The notes beneath the pieces were generated by a model. It was not told where the DNA came from. It saw only the letters and a list, made by a program, of their open reading frames with translations, and searched no databases. This document shows, piece by piece, positions 12,063 to 22,396 of a DNA stretch of 64,000 nucleotides; position 1 is the first letter of the stretch, and each line of letters opens with the position of its first letter. The position numbers and the translations under genes were made by a program. This DNA is from Brevundimonas vesicularis (lineage in GTDB: Bacteria; Pseudomonadota; Alphaproteobacteria; Caulobacterales; Caulobacteraceae): positions 1,426,001 through 1,490,000 of the forward strand of contig NZ_JACHLJ010000001.1 of NCBI RefSeq assembly GCF_014204545.1, in the 5' to 3' direction.

Positions 12063-13280
12063 CTATCGGCCGAAGTCTTCGGCCAGCACCATCATCGCCG
12101 CCCGCTCCGGCGCCGAATATTCATCGACGGCGTCATCCTCGCCGTCGCGAATGGCGCGCAACAGCGTCGGCGTCAGGGCCGACGACAAAGACCAGTTCCA
12201 GTAACGCAGCACCGTCTGGGCGCGGTCGACGGCCAGCATTTCATAGGTGATCTGCACACGCTCCCAGTCGGGATGGATCTTGCCGTCCACCATCGTCTCG
12301 GGCCGCCGCATCGAGCGCCACAGATTGGTCAGATCGACGCGCGACATCCCCGTCGCCTTGCACAGGATCGCCAGCGGCTCGCCGCCGGGATCGCCCAGAA
12401 GCTTGGCGCCCGTCAGCGGTTTGATCCCCGCCAGGAAGGCGATCTCGGACGCCGTCTCGCGCGTCAGGCCGTCGCTGGCGGCGACCATGACGGCGTGTTC
12501 CAGATTGTCGAACGGGCTTTTTTGGATGGCGGCGCGGTTGCGCTGGCGGCGCTCGATGAACTGAAGGGCCTTGCGCGCGACAGGATCGGACCAGCTTTCG
12601 TCATTGGCGATGGTGAAGACATCTTCGGACGCCTCCTGCATGACCTCGCGCGATACGGCGAACCGTTGCAGGATGGTGCGGCGATCCTCGGGCGCGCACC
12701 ACCAGAACATGACATAGGCGCCCGCCGGCCTCAGCTCGGGCCGCTTCAGCAAGGGGCTGCACAGGCTCGGCGACTGGCGGCTCAGGCCCACCACCGTCTC
12801 GATGCCCAGCTGCGACAGGCGCGCGGTCGTGTTGCGCAACACCGCCTCGATCACCTCCATCTCGCCGAAGGAGAACAGGGTCTCGGTCACGATCTCCGAC
12901 AGGCCCCGGCGCACGGCCAACAGCATCCGGTGTTCGAAACTGGCGTCGCGCGCACAGCCGACGATGTCCGCATCGCTCAGCGAGGCGCATTGTTCGATCA
13001 GCAGGCCGGCGATGTCCGGGTCGTCGCGCAACAGGATGCGCGCCACGCTGTTGGGCAGTTCGGCCAGCGGCGCCAGACGCGCCGCCACGCGTTTGCGCTC
13101 ATCGTGCGAGGCCAGCCGCAGCATCTCGACCAGCAGGTCGCCCGTCACTGCCCGCTCGAAGGCGTTGATGCGGCTGGCGGGCAGCGACACGACGTCGGCC
13201 AGACGCTTCAGCAACGCCCGACGCGCACGCAGCGGCGGCGGCGTCGCCTCTTCCCCGATCATGGCTGCCAGATCGCCCAT
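12063..13280 (-). CDS. DUF2336 domain protein (second of two)
   Basis: A 405-residue helical cytoplasmic protein of the same family as the gene at 10133, but clearly divergent in sequence. Shared features are the N-terminal LLKRLADVVSLPASRINAFE, the repeat-like LLRDDPDIAGLLIEQCASLSD and ILRNTTARLSQLG, and the C-terminal LAGIKPLTGAKLLGDPGGEPLAILCKATGMS with LTNLWRSMRRPE and DRAQTVLRYWNWSLS. Function unknown. It lies 42 bases after the cysK stop on the same strand, so the two may be co-transcribed; that gap contains the palindrome CGGTTAACCG. The occurrence of two DUF2336 genes around mucR suggests a shared regulatory setting. Confidence 0.82.
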   Translation of the reverse strand: MGDLAAMIGEEATPPPLRARRALLKRLADVVSLPASRINAFERAVTGDLLVEMLRLASHDERKRVAARLAPLAELPNSVARILLRDDPDIAGLLIEQCASLSDADIVGCARDASFEHRMLLAVRRGLSEIVTETLFSFGEMEVIEAVLRNTTARLSQLGIETVVGLSRQSPSLCSPLLKRPELRPAGAYVMFWWCAPEDRRTILQRFAVSREVMQEASEDVFTIANDESWSDPVARKALQFIERRQRNRAAIQKSPFDNLEHAVMVAASDGLTRETASEIAFLAGIKPLTGAKLLGDPGGEPLAILCKATGMSRVDLTNLWRSMRRPETMVDGKIHPDWERVQITYEMLAVDRAQTVLRYWNWSLSSALTPTLLRAIRDGEDDAVDEYSAPERAAMMVLAEDFGR

Positions 13281-13322
13281 CCCCCCACCTTAGAAGCGAG
13301 CGGTTAACCGGGCGTGAGCCTT

Positions 13323-14303
<981 letters not shown>

Positions 14304-14405
14304 GGAAAAGGTCTCCTCGAATGCTGGCCCACAACAGATAAGGCCTTGCCGCCCCACGCAAGGGGTGACGCGCGATGATTTCTGCGCAAACCTTTCAGAG
14401 CGGCT

Positions 14406-15740
14406 ATGTCAGCCTATATGTCGCCGTCGCGCGAACCGAGATTTCCGTCCTTGCCCCATACCCGTCCGCTCTCCGACACCGGCCTGACCCCGGAAATCGC
14501 CGAACTGGTCGCGGAGGTGCACGCGGATACGGCCGCCGAAACCCAGATCCGGATGGACGCGCCGGTCGCGCCCAAGGTCGAGGATGCGCCGGCCGCCGAG
14601 ACGCGCTCCACCGCCGACGAGCTGCGCTATCGCCTGAAGCAGCAATCCCTGCTGGCGCGCTTCGGCGAGGTGGCCCTGCGCGAGCGCGACCGCCAGGCCC
14701 TGCTGGACGCCGCCTGCGCGATCTGCGCCGACGGGCTGGAGACGCCCCTGTCCAAGGTGCTGATCCATAACGAGGCGCGCGACCGGCTGGTGCTGATCGC
14801 GGGCGTGGGCTGGACCGGGCCGGTCGAGGGCCAGGCCTCGCTGAGCGTCGAACTGGATTCGCCGGCCGGCTACGCCTTCCAGACCGGCAAGCCGCTGATC
14901 TCCAACCATCTGGAGAACGAACAGCGCTTCCATACGCCCAAGCTGCTAGCCGATCACGGCGTGCGGCGGGCCATCAATGTCCTGATCCGGCCTGAGCTGG
15001 ACGGCGAACCCTGGGGCGTGCTGGAGGTCGACAGCCCAGACGAGGGTCAGTTCGACGCCCGCGACGCCCTGTTCCTGGACGCCTTCGCCGCCGTCGTCGG
15101 CGCCGCCATCGCCCGCCAGCAGACCGAGCAGCGGCTTCTGGCCGCCATCGAACATCAGGCCCTGCTGACGCGAGAGGTCAGCCACCGGGTCAAGAACAGC
15201 CTGTCGCTGGTCTCCAGCCTGCTGTCGATGCAGGCGCGCGGCGCGGCCTCCGACGAGGTGCGCGCGGCCTTGGCCACGGCCGGATCGCGCATCCAGGCCA
15301 TCAGCGAAGTCCACGACCAGCTGTGGCGCGGCGCCGACGTCCAGACCGTGATCCTGTCCGATTTCCTGTGCCAGCTGTGCGAGGCCATCGACGCCGGCAG
15401 CGACCGCCATGTCGTCACCTGCGAGGCGTCCGATGCGCCGCTGGGCGCCGACATCGCCATCCCGCTCGGTCTGATCGTGAACGAGCTGGTCACCAACGCC
15501 ATCAAATACGCCTACGGCCCCGAGGGCGGCGGCGTCTCGGTCACAGGCCGCATCGCCGACGGACGCCTGACCGTCACCGTGGCCGACCAGGGCAAGGGCT
15601 TCGACCTGATCGCCGCCCGCAGCGACCGCAGCCTGGGCATGCGCGTGATCGACAGCCTGGTCCGCCAGATCGGCGGCACGATCGAGAACAAAACCCAGGG
15701 CGTCGGCGCGATCCTGGTGGTCGAGTCCCCGGCGACCTAG
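14406..15740 (+). CDS. GAF-domain sensor histidine kinase, HisKA_2 type
   Basis: A soluble kinase of 444 residues. A disordered N-terminus is followed by a GAF domain (about 80-230; [18 protein letters not shown] and [11 protein letters not shown] are typical). Next comes a HisKA_2 dimerisation domain with the acceptor His in [13 protein letters not shown] (about 257) and a short HATPase_c ([38 protein letters not shown]). HisKA_2/HWE kinases of Alphaproteobacteria commonly feed the general-stress regulator PhyR or single-domain receivers; no partner is linked here. Start ATG 14406 (or 14418). It ends head-on with the Lrp gene by a CTAG shared stop (15737-15740). Confidence 0.85.
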   Translation: MSAYMSPSREPRFPSLPHTRPLSDTGLTPEIAELVAEVHADTAAETQIRMDAPVAPKVEDAPAAETRSTADELRYRLKQQSLLARFGEVALRERDRQALLDAACAICADGLETPLSKVLIHNEARDRLVLIAGVGWTGPVEGQASLSVELDSPAGYAFQTGKPLISNHLENEQRFHTPKLLADHGVRRAINVLIRPELDGEPWGVLEVDSPDEGQFDARDALFLDAFAAVVGAAIARQQTEQRLLAAIEHQALLTREVSHRVKNSLSLVSSLLSMQARGAASDEVRAALATAGSRIQAISEVHDQLWRGADVQTVILSDFLCQLCEAIDAGSDRHVVTCEASDAPLGADIAIPLGLIVNELVTNAIKYAYGPEGGGVSVTGRIADGRLTVTVADQGKGFDLIAARSDRSLGMRVIDSLVRQIGGTIENKTQGVGAILVVESPAT

Positions 15741-16219
15741 CGCTCCAGCACGGCGCGTCCGGGGTCGAAGCCGACGACCTCGCGGATGACGATCATGCTC
15801 TTGAAGCCGCGCACGCCCTTTTCGGGGACCAGTTCGCGGATGCCGAAGGCCTCGTAGTCCTGCATGGACCGCACGGCGACGGTCAGCAGATAGTCGGTTT
15901 CGCCCGTTACGTCCCAGCAGCCCTGGACCTCGGGGCTGGCCTTCATGGCGCGCTGGAACGCCTCCATGACTTTACGATCCTGCGTGTTCATCTCGACCTG
16001 GACATGCAGGACGATGCGCGGCTCGACCCGGGCGGGATCAATCACGGCGACGTCGGCGGCGATGACGCCCTCGGCCCGCAGGCGACGCAGGCGGCGCAGC
16101 ACGGCGGATTCCGACAGGCCCACCGCCTCGGCCGTCACCCGCGCCGGCTCCAGATTGTTGCGCCGGACCCGCATCAGCAGCTTATGGTCGAAATCGTCGA
16201 GGGTGACGAAATTCGTCAT
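15737..16219 (-). CDS. Lrp/AsnC-family transcriptional regulator
   Basis: A 160-residue regulator with an N-terminal winged HTH (FDHKLLMRVRRNN; VGLSESAVLRRLRRLRAEGVI) and a C-terminal RAM effector domain (VEMNTQDRKVMEAF; VQGCWDVTGETDYLLTVAV). Such proteins bind amino acids and control their metabolism or export. The start is ATG 16219; the frame to 16279 runs into the operator. It is divergent from an EamA-type exporter with an inverted repeat between them (16237-16266). It very likely represses itself and switches on the exporter, as the LysG/Lrp exporter pairs do. The effector is unknown. Confidence 0.9.
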   Translation of the reverse strand: MTNFVTLDDFDHKLLMRVRRNNLEPARVTAEAVGLSESAVLRRLRRLRAEGVIAADVAVIDPARVEPRIVLHVQVEMNTQDRKVMEAFQRAMKASPEVQGCWDVTGETDYLLTVAVRSMQDYEAFGIRELVPEKGVRGFKSMIVIREVVGFDPGRAVLER

Positions 16220-16236
16220 GATTGGCTCTCCAGTGA

Positions 16237-16266
16237 CGATTTCCGTCGCATTCAAGCGGAAAATCG
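16237..16266. promoter_or_regulatory. Inverted-repeat operator between the Lrp regulator and the exporter
   Basis: CGATTTCCG (16237-16245) is repeated inverted as CGGAAAATCG (16257-16266), differing by one extra A, over an 11-base spacer. It occupies the 84-base divergent promoter region and is the obvious candidate site for the adjacent Lrp/AsnC protein. Confidence 0.55.
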
Positions 16267-16303
16267 CCGGGAAGCGCAAGCGGCGTTACGCTAGCTTTAC
16301 GCC

Positions 16304-17212
16304 ATGACGTCGCTGGCCCTGAAAACCCACCTGAACTCGCCAATGGCGGCGCGGCTGATCCCCTATCTGGCGCTGTTTGCGGGCATGGTGACGCTGGCGT
16401 GCGGCACCTCCTTCGCCAAGACGCTGTTTCCGGTGATCGGGGCGGAGGGGACCTCGGCCTATCGCGTCGGGATTTCAGCCGTTCTGCTGGTCGCCGTGTT
16501 CCGGCCCTGGCGGTTCCGCCTGACCCGCGCCGACCTGGGCGCCATAGCCCTGTACGGCGTCGTGCTGGGGGCGATGAACCTCAGCTTCTACATGGCCCTG
16601 CGCACCATTCCGCTGGGTCTGGCCATCGCCATCGAGTTCATAGGGCCCCTGACCCTGGCCCTGATCCATTCGAGGAAGCCCATCCATTTCGCCTGCATCG
16701 GTTTGGCGATCGTGGGCTTGGGCCTGATGTTGCCGATCAAGGCCGGGGCCGGCGCGCTGGATCCCGTCGGTATAGCGCTGGCGGCCTTCGCCGGCCTGTG
16801 CTGGGCGCTGTACATCGTCTTCGGCAAGCGGCTGTCGCACCTGCACGCCGGTCAGTCGGTGGCGCTGGGCATGAGCGTCGCCGCCCTGGTCGTCGTGCCG
16901 TTCGGCGTGACCCATGCCGGCGCCGCCCTGCTGAACCCCGCCATCATCCTGGCCGGCGTGGCGGTGGCGATCTTCTCCAGCGCCCTGCCGTATTCGCTGG
17001 AAATGGTCGCCTTGCGCAGCATCCCCAAACGCACCTTCGGCGTGGTGCTCAGCGCCGAGCCGGCGGTCGGCGCCCTGGCAGGGCTTGTGATCCTGCACGA
17101 GCATCTGACCGGCCAGCAGTGGCTCGCCATCGCCGCCATCGTCGCCGCCTCGGTCGGCGCGATCGCGACGACGCGGGAGGCGAAGATCGAGCTGGAGCCG
17201 AGCGCGCCCTAG
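16304..17212 (+). CDS. EamA/DMT-family exporter, RhtA-like
   Basis: A 302-residue inner-membrane protein with about ten helices arranged as two EamA repeats. Segments such as [39 protein letters not shown] (helices 3-4) and the second-repeat [20 protein letters not shown] with [16 protein letters not shown] match RhtA-type amino-acid exporters (threonine/homoserine). ATG start at 16304; a downstream ATG at 16343 is possible. The divergent Lrp/AsnC regulator supports amino-acid efflux as the role. It ends head-on with the chemoreceptor through a CTAG overlap at 17209-17212. Substrate inferred only. Confidence 0.87.
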   Translation: MTSLALKTHLNSPMAARLIPYLALFAGMVTLACGTSFAKTLFPVIGAEGTSAYRVGISAVLLVAVFRPWRFRLTRADLGAIALYGVVLGAMNLSFYMALRTIPLGLAIAIEFIGPLTLALIHSRKPIHFACIGLAIVGLGLMLPIKAGAGALDPVGIALAAFAGLCWALYIVFGKRLSHLHAGQSVALGMSVAALVVVPFGVTHAGAALLNPAIILAGVAVAIFSSALPYSLEMVALRSIPKRTFGVVLSAEPAVGALAGLVILHEHLTGQQWLAIAAIVAASVGAIATTREAKIELEPSAP

Positions 17213-18705
17213 AACTCTTCCCAGCCCGCGCTCGACGCCGCCGCGGCCGCGCCGCCGCTGGCGAAGGCCTGGATGCGGGCGCGTTCGCGGGCCAGGGGGA
17301 CGGGGGCGGCGGCCTGCGACACGTCATGGACGCGGGCCTGAGCCGGCGCTTCTCCCGTCTCGAAGCGTTCGACCAGCAGGGCCAGCTGTTCGGTTTCGGA
17401 CTTCAGGCTCATGGCGGCGGCGGTCGTCTGCTCGACCATGGCCGCGTTCTGCTGGGTCACCTGGTCCATCTGGTTGACGGCCGTATTGACCTGGCTCAAC
17501 CCCGTCGCCTGTTCCTGGGCCGAAGCGGCGATCTCGCTGACCAGGGCGTCCATCTCCGCCACCTTGACCGCGATCGCCGACAGGGCCGCGCCGGTCTCGT
17601 CGACCAGTTTGACCCCTTGCGCCACCTCCTGGCCCGAGGTGGTGATCAGGGTCTTGATCTCCTTCGCGGCTTCCGCCGAGCGCTGCGCCAGCGCCCGCAC
17701 TTCGGAGGCGACGACGGCGAAGCCGCGTCCCGCCTCTCCCGCCCGCGCCGCCTCGACCCCGGCGTTCAGGGCCAACAGATTGGTCTGGAAAGCGATCTCG
17801 TCGATCACGCCGATGATGTCGCTGATCTGGGTCGAGCTGCGCTTGATGCCGTCCATCGCCGCGATCGCCTGGCGCACCACCTCACCCGACCGGTCCGCCT
17901 CGCCGCGCGCGCCCAGGGCGGCGGCCGAGGCCTGTTTGGCGCCGTCCGCGCTGCGCTTCACCGTGGCGGTGATCTGGTCCAGCGCCGCCGCCGTTTCTTC
18001 CAGACTGGCGGCCTGCTGTTCGGTGCGGCGCGACAGGTCGTCGGACGCGCTGGAGATTTCGCCCACCCCGCCCCTCAGACCCGACACGGCCCGCAGCGCC
18101 TGGCCCATCGTCTGGCGCAGGCTTTCCACCGCGGCGTTATAGTCGTCGCGCACCCGCACATGGTCGCCCTTCACCGGCGCATCGATCCGCGCGGTCAGGT
18201 CGCCGGCCGACAGCCTGTTCAGCACCCCCGCCAGGGCATCGACCAGCAGGGCCTGGGCGCTTTCCGCCTCCACCCGTTCGGCCTCGCGCCGCGCGGCCTC
18301 CCGCTCGTCGGCGGTGATGTCGATGGCCAGTTTGATGACCTTTACCGGCCGCCCGTCTGGGCCGAACACCGGATTGTAGGAGGCCTGCAGCCAGACCTCG
18401 CGGCCGCCCTTGGCCAGCCGCCGGAATTTGCGCGCCAGGAACTGTCCCGCATTTAGCTCGCGCCAAAAGGCGGCGTAGTCGGGCGAAGCCGCCTCGGCCG
18501 GGTCCATGAAGGTCCTGTGGTGGGCGCCCCGGATCTCGTCCAGGCTATAGCCCATCGTGGTCAGAAGGTTCTGGTTGGCGTCGATAATGGTGCCGTCCAG
18601 GTTGAACTCGATCACGGCCTGCGACCGGCCGATGGCGGCCATCTTGCCGTCCAGATCGATCAGCCGGTCCTGCATGCCCGATGACTTCGGTTTACGCGCG
18701 AACAT
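17209..18705 (-). CDS. Soluble PAS-containing methyl-accepting chemotaxis protein
   Basis: A 498-residue cytoplasmic chemoreceptor. The N-terminal PAS domain (about 20-140; [32 protein letters not shown]) is the sensor. A HAMP-like segment follows ([13 protein letters not shown]), then a long coiled-coil signalling domain with the conserved tip [21 protein letters not shown] and [16 protein letters not shown]. There are no membrane helices. The last five residues GWEEF fit the xWxxF pentapeptide that tethers CheR/CheB, so this receptor probably recruits its own adaptation enzymes. The ATG at 18705 is preferred (GAGG upstream); a TTG at 18714 adds three residues. The PAS domain may hold flavin or haem, undetermined. 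Confidence 0.9.
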   Translation of the reverse strand: MFARKPKSSGMQDRLIDLDGKMAAIGRSQAVIEFNLDGTIIDANQNLLTTMGYSLDEIRGAHHRTFMDPAEAASPDYAAFWRELNAGQFLARKFRRLAKGGREVWLQASYNPVFGPDGRPVKVIKLAIDITADEREAARREAERVEAESAQALLVDALAGVLNRLSAGDLTARIDAPVKGDHVRVRDDYNAAVESLRQTMGQALRAVSGLRGGVGEISSASDDLSRRTEQQAASLEETAAALDQITATVKRSADGAKQASAAALGARGEADRSGEVVRQAIAAMDGIKRSSTQISDIIGVIDEIAFQTNLLALNAGVEAARAGEAGRGFAVVASEVRALAQRSAEAAKEIKTLITTSGQEVAQGVKLVDETGAALSAIAVKVAEMDALVSEIAASAQEQATGLSQVNTAVNQMDQVTQQNAAMVEQTTAAAMSLKSETEQLALLVERFETGEAPAQARVHDVSQAAAPVPLARERARIQAFASGGAAAAASSAGWEEF

Positions 18706-18848
18706 AGGTTGCAACCTCTTCGCTATCGGCCGGGCCCCGCCCGCCTCGGTTGAAAGATTAGCCTCTAATTAGTTGAAAAATCGTTGCCCGCTTGAGTTGC
18801 AAGCGAGACGCAATGATCGCTGTCTTATCCCCGGTGGTCCAGAAGCAC

Positions 18849-18866
18849 TTCACCGGTCGTTAACCA
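18849..18866 (+). promoter_or_regulatory. CtrA-type binding site upstream of fliI
   Basis: TTCA (18849-18852), seven bases, then TTAACCA (18860-18866). This is one mismatch from the CtrA consensus TTAA-N7-TTAAC. It lies 43 bases before the fliI start, consistent with CtrA control of early flagellar genes in Caulobacterales. Confidence 0.6.
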
Positions 18867-18907
18867 CGTTGCCGCATCTGTTGAGACCTGTTCCTGGGGT
18901 CTGATTT

Positions 18908-20251
18908 TTGCGCAATCTCGTCGCCGCCGTCGAAGCGATCGATCCGCTGGTCGTGACCGGCAAGGTCGCGGGCGTGTCGGGCCTGCTGATCGAGTCGCGC
19001 GGCGGCCTGTCACGCCTCGCCGTCGGCGCCCGGGCCGAGATCGGTCGGCGCGGCCACGATCCCCTGCCCGCCGAGGTCGTGGGCTTCCGCGATTCCAAGG
19101 CCCTGCTGATGCCCTTCGGTCCGGTGGAGGGCGTGGCCCCCGGCGCCGACATCCGCATTATCGATCAGGCCGCCAGCGTGCGCCCGACGACCGCCTGGCT
19201 GGGCCGCATCATCGACGCTTTCGGCCAGCCCATCGACGGCAAGGGGCCTTTGCCCCAGGGGCCTGCCCCCTATCCTCTGCGCGCCCCGCCCCCGCCCGCC
19301 CATTCGCGCGGCCGGGTCGGCGAGCGGCTGGACCTGGGCGTGCGGGCAATGGACGTCTTCACCACCACCTGCCGGGGCCAGCGCCTGGGCATCTTCGCCG
19401 GGTCGGGCGTGGGCAAGTCGGTACTGCTGTCCATGCTGGCCAAGGAGGCGACGTGCGACGCCGTCGTGGTCGGCCTGATCGGCGAACGGGGGCGTGAGGT
19501 GCGCGAGTTCGTCGAAGAGACTCTGGGCGAAGAGGGGCTGAAGCGCGCCGTCGTCGTGGTCGCAACCTCGGACGAACCGGCCCTGAAGCGCCGTCAGTCG
19601 GCCTATATGACCATGGCCATCGCCGAATATCTGCGCGACCAGGACCTTGAAGTTCTGTGCCTGATGGACAGCGTCACGCGCTTTGCGATGGCCCAGCGCG
19701 AGATCGGCCTGGCCGCCGGCGAACCGCCAACCACCAAGGGTTACACCCCCACCGTCTTCACCGAACTGCCCAAGCTGCTGGAGCGCGCTGGTCCCGGCCC
19801 GATCCGACCCGACGGCACGACGGCGGCGCCCATCACCGCCCTTTTCACCGTGCTGGTGGACGGCGGCGACCATGACGAGCCGATCGCCGACGCCGTGCGC
19901 GGTATTCTGGACGGCCACATCGTCATGGATCGCAAGATCGCCGAGCGCGGCCGCTTCCCCGCCATCGACGTGTTGAAGTCCGTCAGCCGCACCCTGCCCG
20001 GCTGTCAGACCCCGCCCGAGCGCGAGTTGAACAAGCGCGCCCGCCAGTGTTTGAGCGCCTATGCCAATATGGAAGAGCTGATCAAGATCGGCGCCTACCG
20101 CACCGGCGCCGATCCCATCGTGGACCGGGCCATCGCCCTGAATCCGGCGCTCGAAGATTTTCTGGGACAGGACAAGGACGATGCGACGCGTCTTTCCGAT
20201 TCCTTTACCCGGCTGGAAGCAATCCTGAACCAAGGCATGATCAGGGAGTGA
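18908..20251 (+). CDS. fliI: Flagellar type III secretion ATPase FliI
   Basis: ATPase that energises export of flagellar subunits with FliH and FliJ at the base of the export gate. It has 447 residues, the usual length. Walker A is [14 protein letters not shown] (about 162-175), Walker [15 protein letters not shown], and the F1-beta-like segments [16 protein letters not shown] and [24 protein letters not shown] are intact. The start is TTG at 18908; no ATG is available nearby. A CtrA-type site lies 43 bases upstream. fliJ follows after 8 bases, forming a two-gene flagellar operon. No other flagellar gene is within the window. Confidence 0.95.
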   Translation: MRNLVAAVEAIDPLVVTGKVAGVSGLLIESRGGLSRLAVGARAEIGRRGHDPLPAEVVGFRDSKALLMPFGPVEGVAPGADIRIIDQAASVRPTTAWLGRIIDAFGQPIDGKGPLPQGPAPYPLRAPPPPAHSRGRVGERLDLGVRAMDVFTTTCRGQRLGIFAGSGVGKSVLLSMLAKEATCDAVVVGLIGERGREVREFVEETLGEEGLKRAVVVVATSDEPALKRRQSAYMTMAIAEYLRDQDLEVLCLMDSVTRFAMAQREIGLAAGEPPTTKGYTPTVFTELPKLLERAGPGPIRPDGTTAAPITALFTVLVDGGDHDEPIADAVRGILDGHIVMDRKIAERGRFPAIDVLKSVSRTLPGCQTPPERELNKRARQCLSAYANMEELIKIGAYRTGADPIVDRAIALNPALEDFLGQDKDDATRLSDSFTRLEAILNQGMIRE

Positions 20252-20259
20252 TGATTTAG

Positions 20260-20670
20260 ATGACCGCTTGGGCCCAATCCCTGATCCGCATCTCCAACTA
20301 CGAGGTCGAGACGCTGCAAAAGCGTTTGGCCGAGATCGCCGAACGCCGCGCCGGCGCCGAACTCCGCATCGCCGTGCTGGACGCCGAGGCCGAGGGCGAA
20401 CGCAACCGCGCCCGCATGGACGCCGAGGCCGGCATGATGCTGGGCGCCTATCTGAACGGCTGGAAATCCAGGAAGGCCGCAGCCGAAGGCGACCTGTCGG
20501 TGCTGGACGCCGAGGAAGCCGGCGCCCGCGACGCCCTGACCGGCGCCTTCGAAGAGTTGAAGAAGTTCGAGCACGTCGCCGAGACCACCCGCCTGAACCA
20601 GCTGATCGCCCTCGCCAAGCGCGAAACCGCCGCCTTCGACGAGCTGGGGCTGCGGAAGCGTGCGGTCTGA
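20260..20670 (+). CDS. fliJ: Flagellar export protein FliJ
   Basis: A 136-residue, almost entirely coiled-coil protein rich in Ala, Glu and Arg (TLQKRLAEIAERRAGAEL; AAAEGDLSVLDAEEAGARDAL; NQLIALAKRETAAFDELG). FliJ is the stalk-like chaperone-escort subunit of the flagellar ATPase complex, resembling F1-gamma, and contacts FlhA. Sequence similarity in this family is weak, so the call rests on coiled coil, size and position 8 bases after fliI. ATG start at 20260. The palindromic repeat (copy 2) begins about 10 bases after the stop. Confidence 0.85.
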   Translation: MTAWAQSLIRISNYEVETLQKRLAEIAERRAGAELRIAVLDAEAEGERNRARMDAEAGMMLGAYLNGWKSRKAAAEGDLSVLDAEEAGARDALTGAFEELKKFEHVAETTRLNQLIALAKRETAAFDELGLRKRAV

Positions 20671-21952
20671 CTCCAATGATCCTCCCTCGCATCGCGGGGG
20701 AGGGGGACCGCGCCCCCGGGTCTCGCCAGAGGCGAGCCCGAGGACAGTCTTAGCGTGGTGGAGGGGGCGGACGTCGCACGGACCCTCGTCTTCGGTTTTT
20801 GCACGCCCTGTCCAGATCGAGTCTGAGGTCGCCCCCTCCACCGCTTCGCGGTCCCCCTCCCCCGTTCCGCTGCGCTCCTCGGGGGAGGATTTCAGTCGCC
20901 GCGCTATCCTCGCAGCCCCGCTCGCGCTTGCCGCCTGCGACCGCTTCGCCTCGGCGGAGCCGTCGCCGCCCGACGTCCCCCCGCTGAAGTCCATCGCCCC
21001 GGCTCCCTTCGGCACGGCGATCAAGGCCAGCCAGATCGACGACCCGGACTGGATCGCGCTGGCCCGCGCCAACGTCTCCCAACTCACGCCCGAGTGGGAG
21101 ATGAAGATGGAGTACATTCTGGCGAACGGCCTGGACCGGCCCAACTTCGACCGCACAGACCGTATCGCCGCCTTCGCCCAGGCTGAGGGCATGGCGATGC
21201 ATGGCCACACCCTGATCTGGTATGCGCAAGGCAAGGAGGCCTTCGCCGGCCTGTCGGGCGCCGCCTTCGACCGCGCCTTCGACGGCTATATCGCCACGGT
21301 CGCCGGTCGCTATCGCGGCAAGGTCCGCAGCTGGGACGTGCTCAATGAGCCGATCCTGGACGACGGCTCGGGGATGCGCGACTGTCACTGGTCGGCGCGA
21401 TACGGCCAGGACGGCTATATCCTGCGCGCGTTCGAAAAGGCCCGGATCGCGGATCCTGACGCCGTCCTGTTTCTCAACGAATACAATCAGGAAAGCGTCC
21501 CGGCCAAGGGCGTGCAATTCCTGAAACTGGTCGAGCGCCTGCTGAAGGCCGGCTGCCCGCTGCAGGGGCTGGGCCTGCAATCCCACCTGTGGATCGACAT
21601 CCCCGACGGCGTCATCGCCGCGTATATGCGCGAGGTCGCCCAGTTCGGCCTGCCGATCCATGTGTCGGAGCTGGACTGCACCCTGCGCACCGAAAACCGG
21701 CTGGATATGCGCAGCCAAGCCGACCGGATCGCCGCCCAGGGCGCGCGCGTCACCGAACTGGCCTCGGCCTTCGCCGCCCTGCCCAAGGCCCAGCAGTTCG
21801 CCTTCACCGTCTGGGGCCTGCGCGACACCGACAGCTGGTATCGCCAGGGCGACAAGGACGATGGCCGGGACAAGCCCCTGCCCTTCGACAGCTTCGGCCG
21901 TTCCAATCCGATGGCGGCCGCCCTCGCGGCAGGCTTCAAGACCCCCGCCTGA
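20660..21952 (+). CDS. GH10 endo-1,4-beta-xylanase, start codon uncertain
   Basis: Glycoside hydrolase family 10. The acid/base Glu lies in WDVLNEPI and the nucleophile Glu in IHVSELDCTL. Other family marks are QLTPEWEMKM, HGHTLIWY, LFLNEYN and FTVWGLRDTDSWY. A Tat/lipoprotein-like leader (SRRAILAAPLALAAC, Cys at about 20938) precedes the domain, so the enzyme is exported and probably lipid-anchored. The only in-frame standard start is GTG 20660, inside the fliJ end. From there translation runs through the palindromic repeat for 77 codons before the leader. No ATG, GTG or TTG lies between; CTG at 20870 is the nearest alternative. Either a non-standard start is used, or the repeat has replaced the original start. 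Catalytic domain certain; 5' end not. Confidence 0.85.
   Translation: MRSDSNDPPSHRGGGGPRPRVSPEASPRTVLAWWRGRTSHGPSSSVFARPVQIESEVAPSTASRSPSPVPLRSSGEDFSRRAILAAPLALAACDRFASAEPSPPDVPPLKSIAPAPFGTAIKASQIDDPDWIALARANVSQLTPEWEMKMEYILANGLDRPNFDRTDRIAAFAQAEGMAMHGHTLIWYAQGKEAFAGLSGAAFDRAFDGYIATVAGRYRGKVRSWDVLNEPILDDGSGMRDCHWSARYGQDGYILRAFEKARIADPDAVLFLNEYNQESVPAKGVQFLKLVERLLKAGCPLQGLGLQSHLWIDIPDGVIAAYMREVAQFGLPIHVSELDCTLRTENRLDMRSQADRIAAQGARVTELASAFAALPKAQQFAFTVWGLRDTDSWYRQGDKDDGRDKPLPFDSFGRSNPMAAALAAGFKTPA
20680..20889. repeat. Palindromic dispersed repeat, copy 2, fused to the xylanase 5' end
   Basis: Left part: GCGGGGGAGGGGGACCGCG, then an inner hairpin (CTCGCCAGAGGCGAG), then AGCGTGGTGGAGGGGGC. Right part, inverted: GCCCCCTCCACCGCTTCGCGG then TCCCCCTCCCCC and CTCCTCGGGGGAGGA. 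It shares its key blocks with copy 1 (11253-11404). It fills the fliJ-xylanase gap and runs to within 2 bases of the xylanase signal-peptide coding segment. Confidence 0.78.
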
Positions 21953-21973
21953 CGACGGGCATCTGAATACGGA

Positions 21974-22005
21974 AACGCCCGGCCGTCTTGCGACAGCCGG
22001 GCGTT
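21974..22005. terminator. Bidirectional terminator hairpin
   Basis: A perfect 10-bp stem AACGCCCGGC (21974-21983) / GCCGGGCGTT (21996-22005) with a 12-base loop. It lies between the convergent xylanase and small secreted-protein genes. The T run is short. Confidence 0.7.
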
Positions 22006-22033
22006 CCTGTGCGAACCGGAGGGGGCGGCCGGT

Positions 22034-22306
22034 TTACTTCTTCTTGGCGGTCACGGTCGCCGGCGCCTGGACCGAGGTCTGGGCCGAGGTCTGGGCTTGC
22101 GCTTGATGACCACGACGATGCGCGCGCGGCGCGCGAGCCGACGGCGCAGGGGTCGTCGCCGAAGCGGTCGCAGCCGGACGGGCGGTCATGGCGGTCGAGG
22201 GCGCCGGGGTCGTGCCGGCGAAGGCGGCGCCGCTGGTCAGGGCGACGAAGGCGACGGCTGCCAAAACACCTGAAGTGCGGGCGGCGGCGGTGCGGAAGGA
22301 TTTCAT
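22034..22306 (-). CDS. Small secreted Ala/Thr-rich basic protein, paralogue 1
   Basis: Ninety residues: signal peptide (MKSFRTAAARTSGVLAAVAF, cleavage after GAAFAG), then a low-complexity Ala/Thr/Pro/Gln stretch with a basic centre (RAPRAHRRGHQ) and the C-terminal tail TAKKK. The next gene (22397-22606) has the same leader pattern and the same AKKK end, so the two are tandem duplicates. Composition and ending recall the acid-shock (Asr) type of periplasmic basic protein, without clear homology. Both are divergent from the two-component system at 22802, which may control them. ATG start at 22306. Confidence 0.65.
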   Translation of the reverse strand: MKSFRTAAARTSGVLAAVAFVALTSGAAFAGTTPAPSTAMTARPAATASATTPAPSARAPRAHRRGHQAQAQTSAQTSVQAPATVTAKKK

Positions 22307-22396
22307 GTCGATGTCTTTCGTTTGAAGGTCGAAGTCTCAGGATTGTCGGGTGTCCTGCCGGCCGGGGGACGCCGGCAGGACGGGCAGGCGTCGGGC

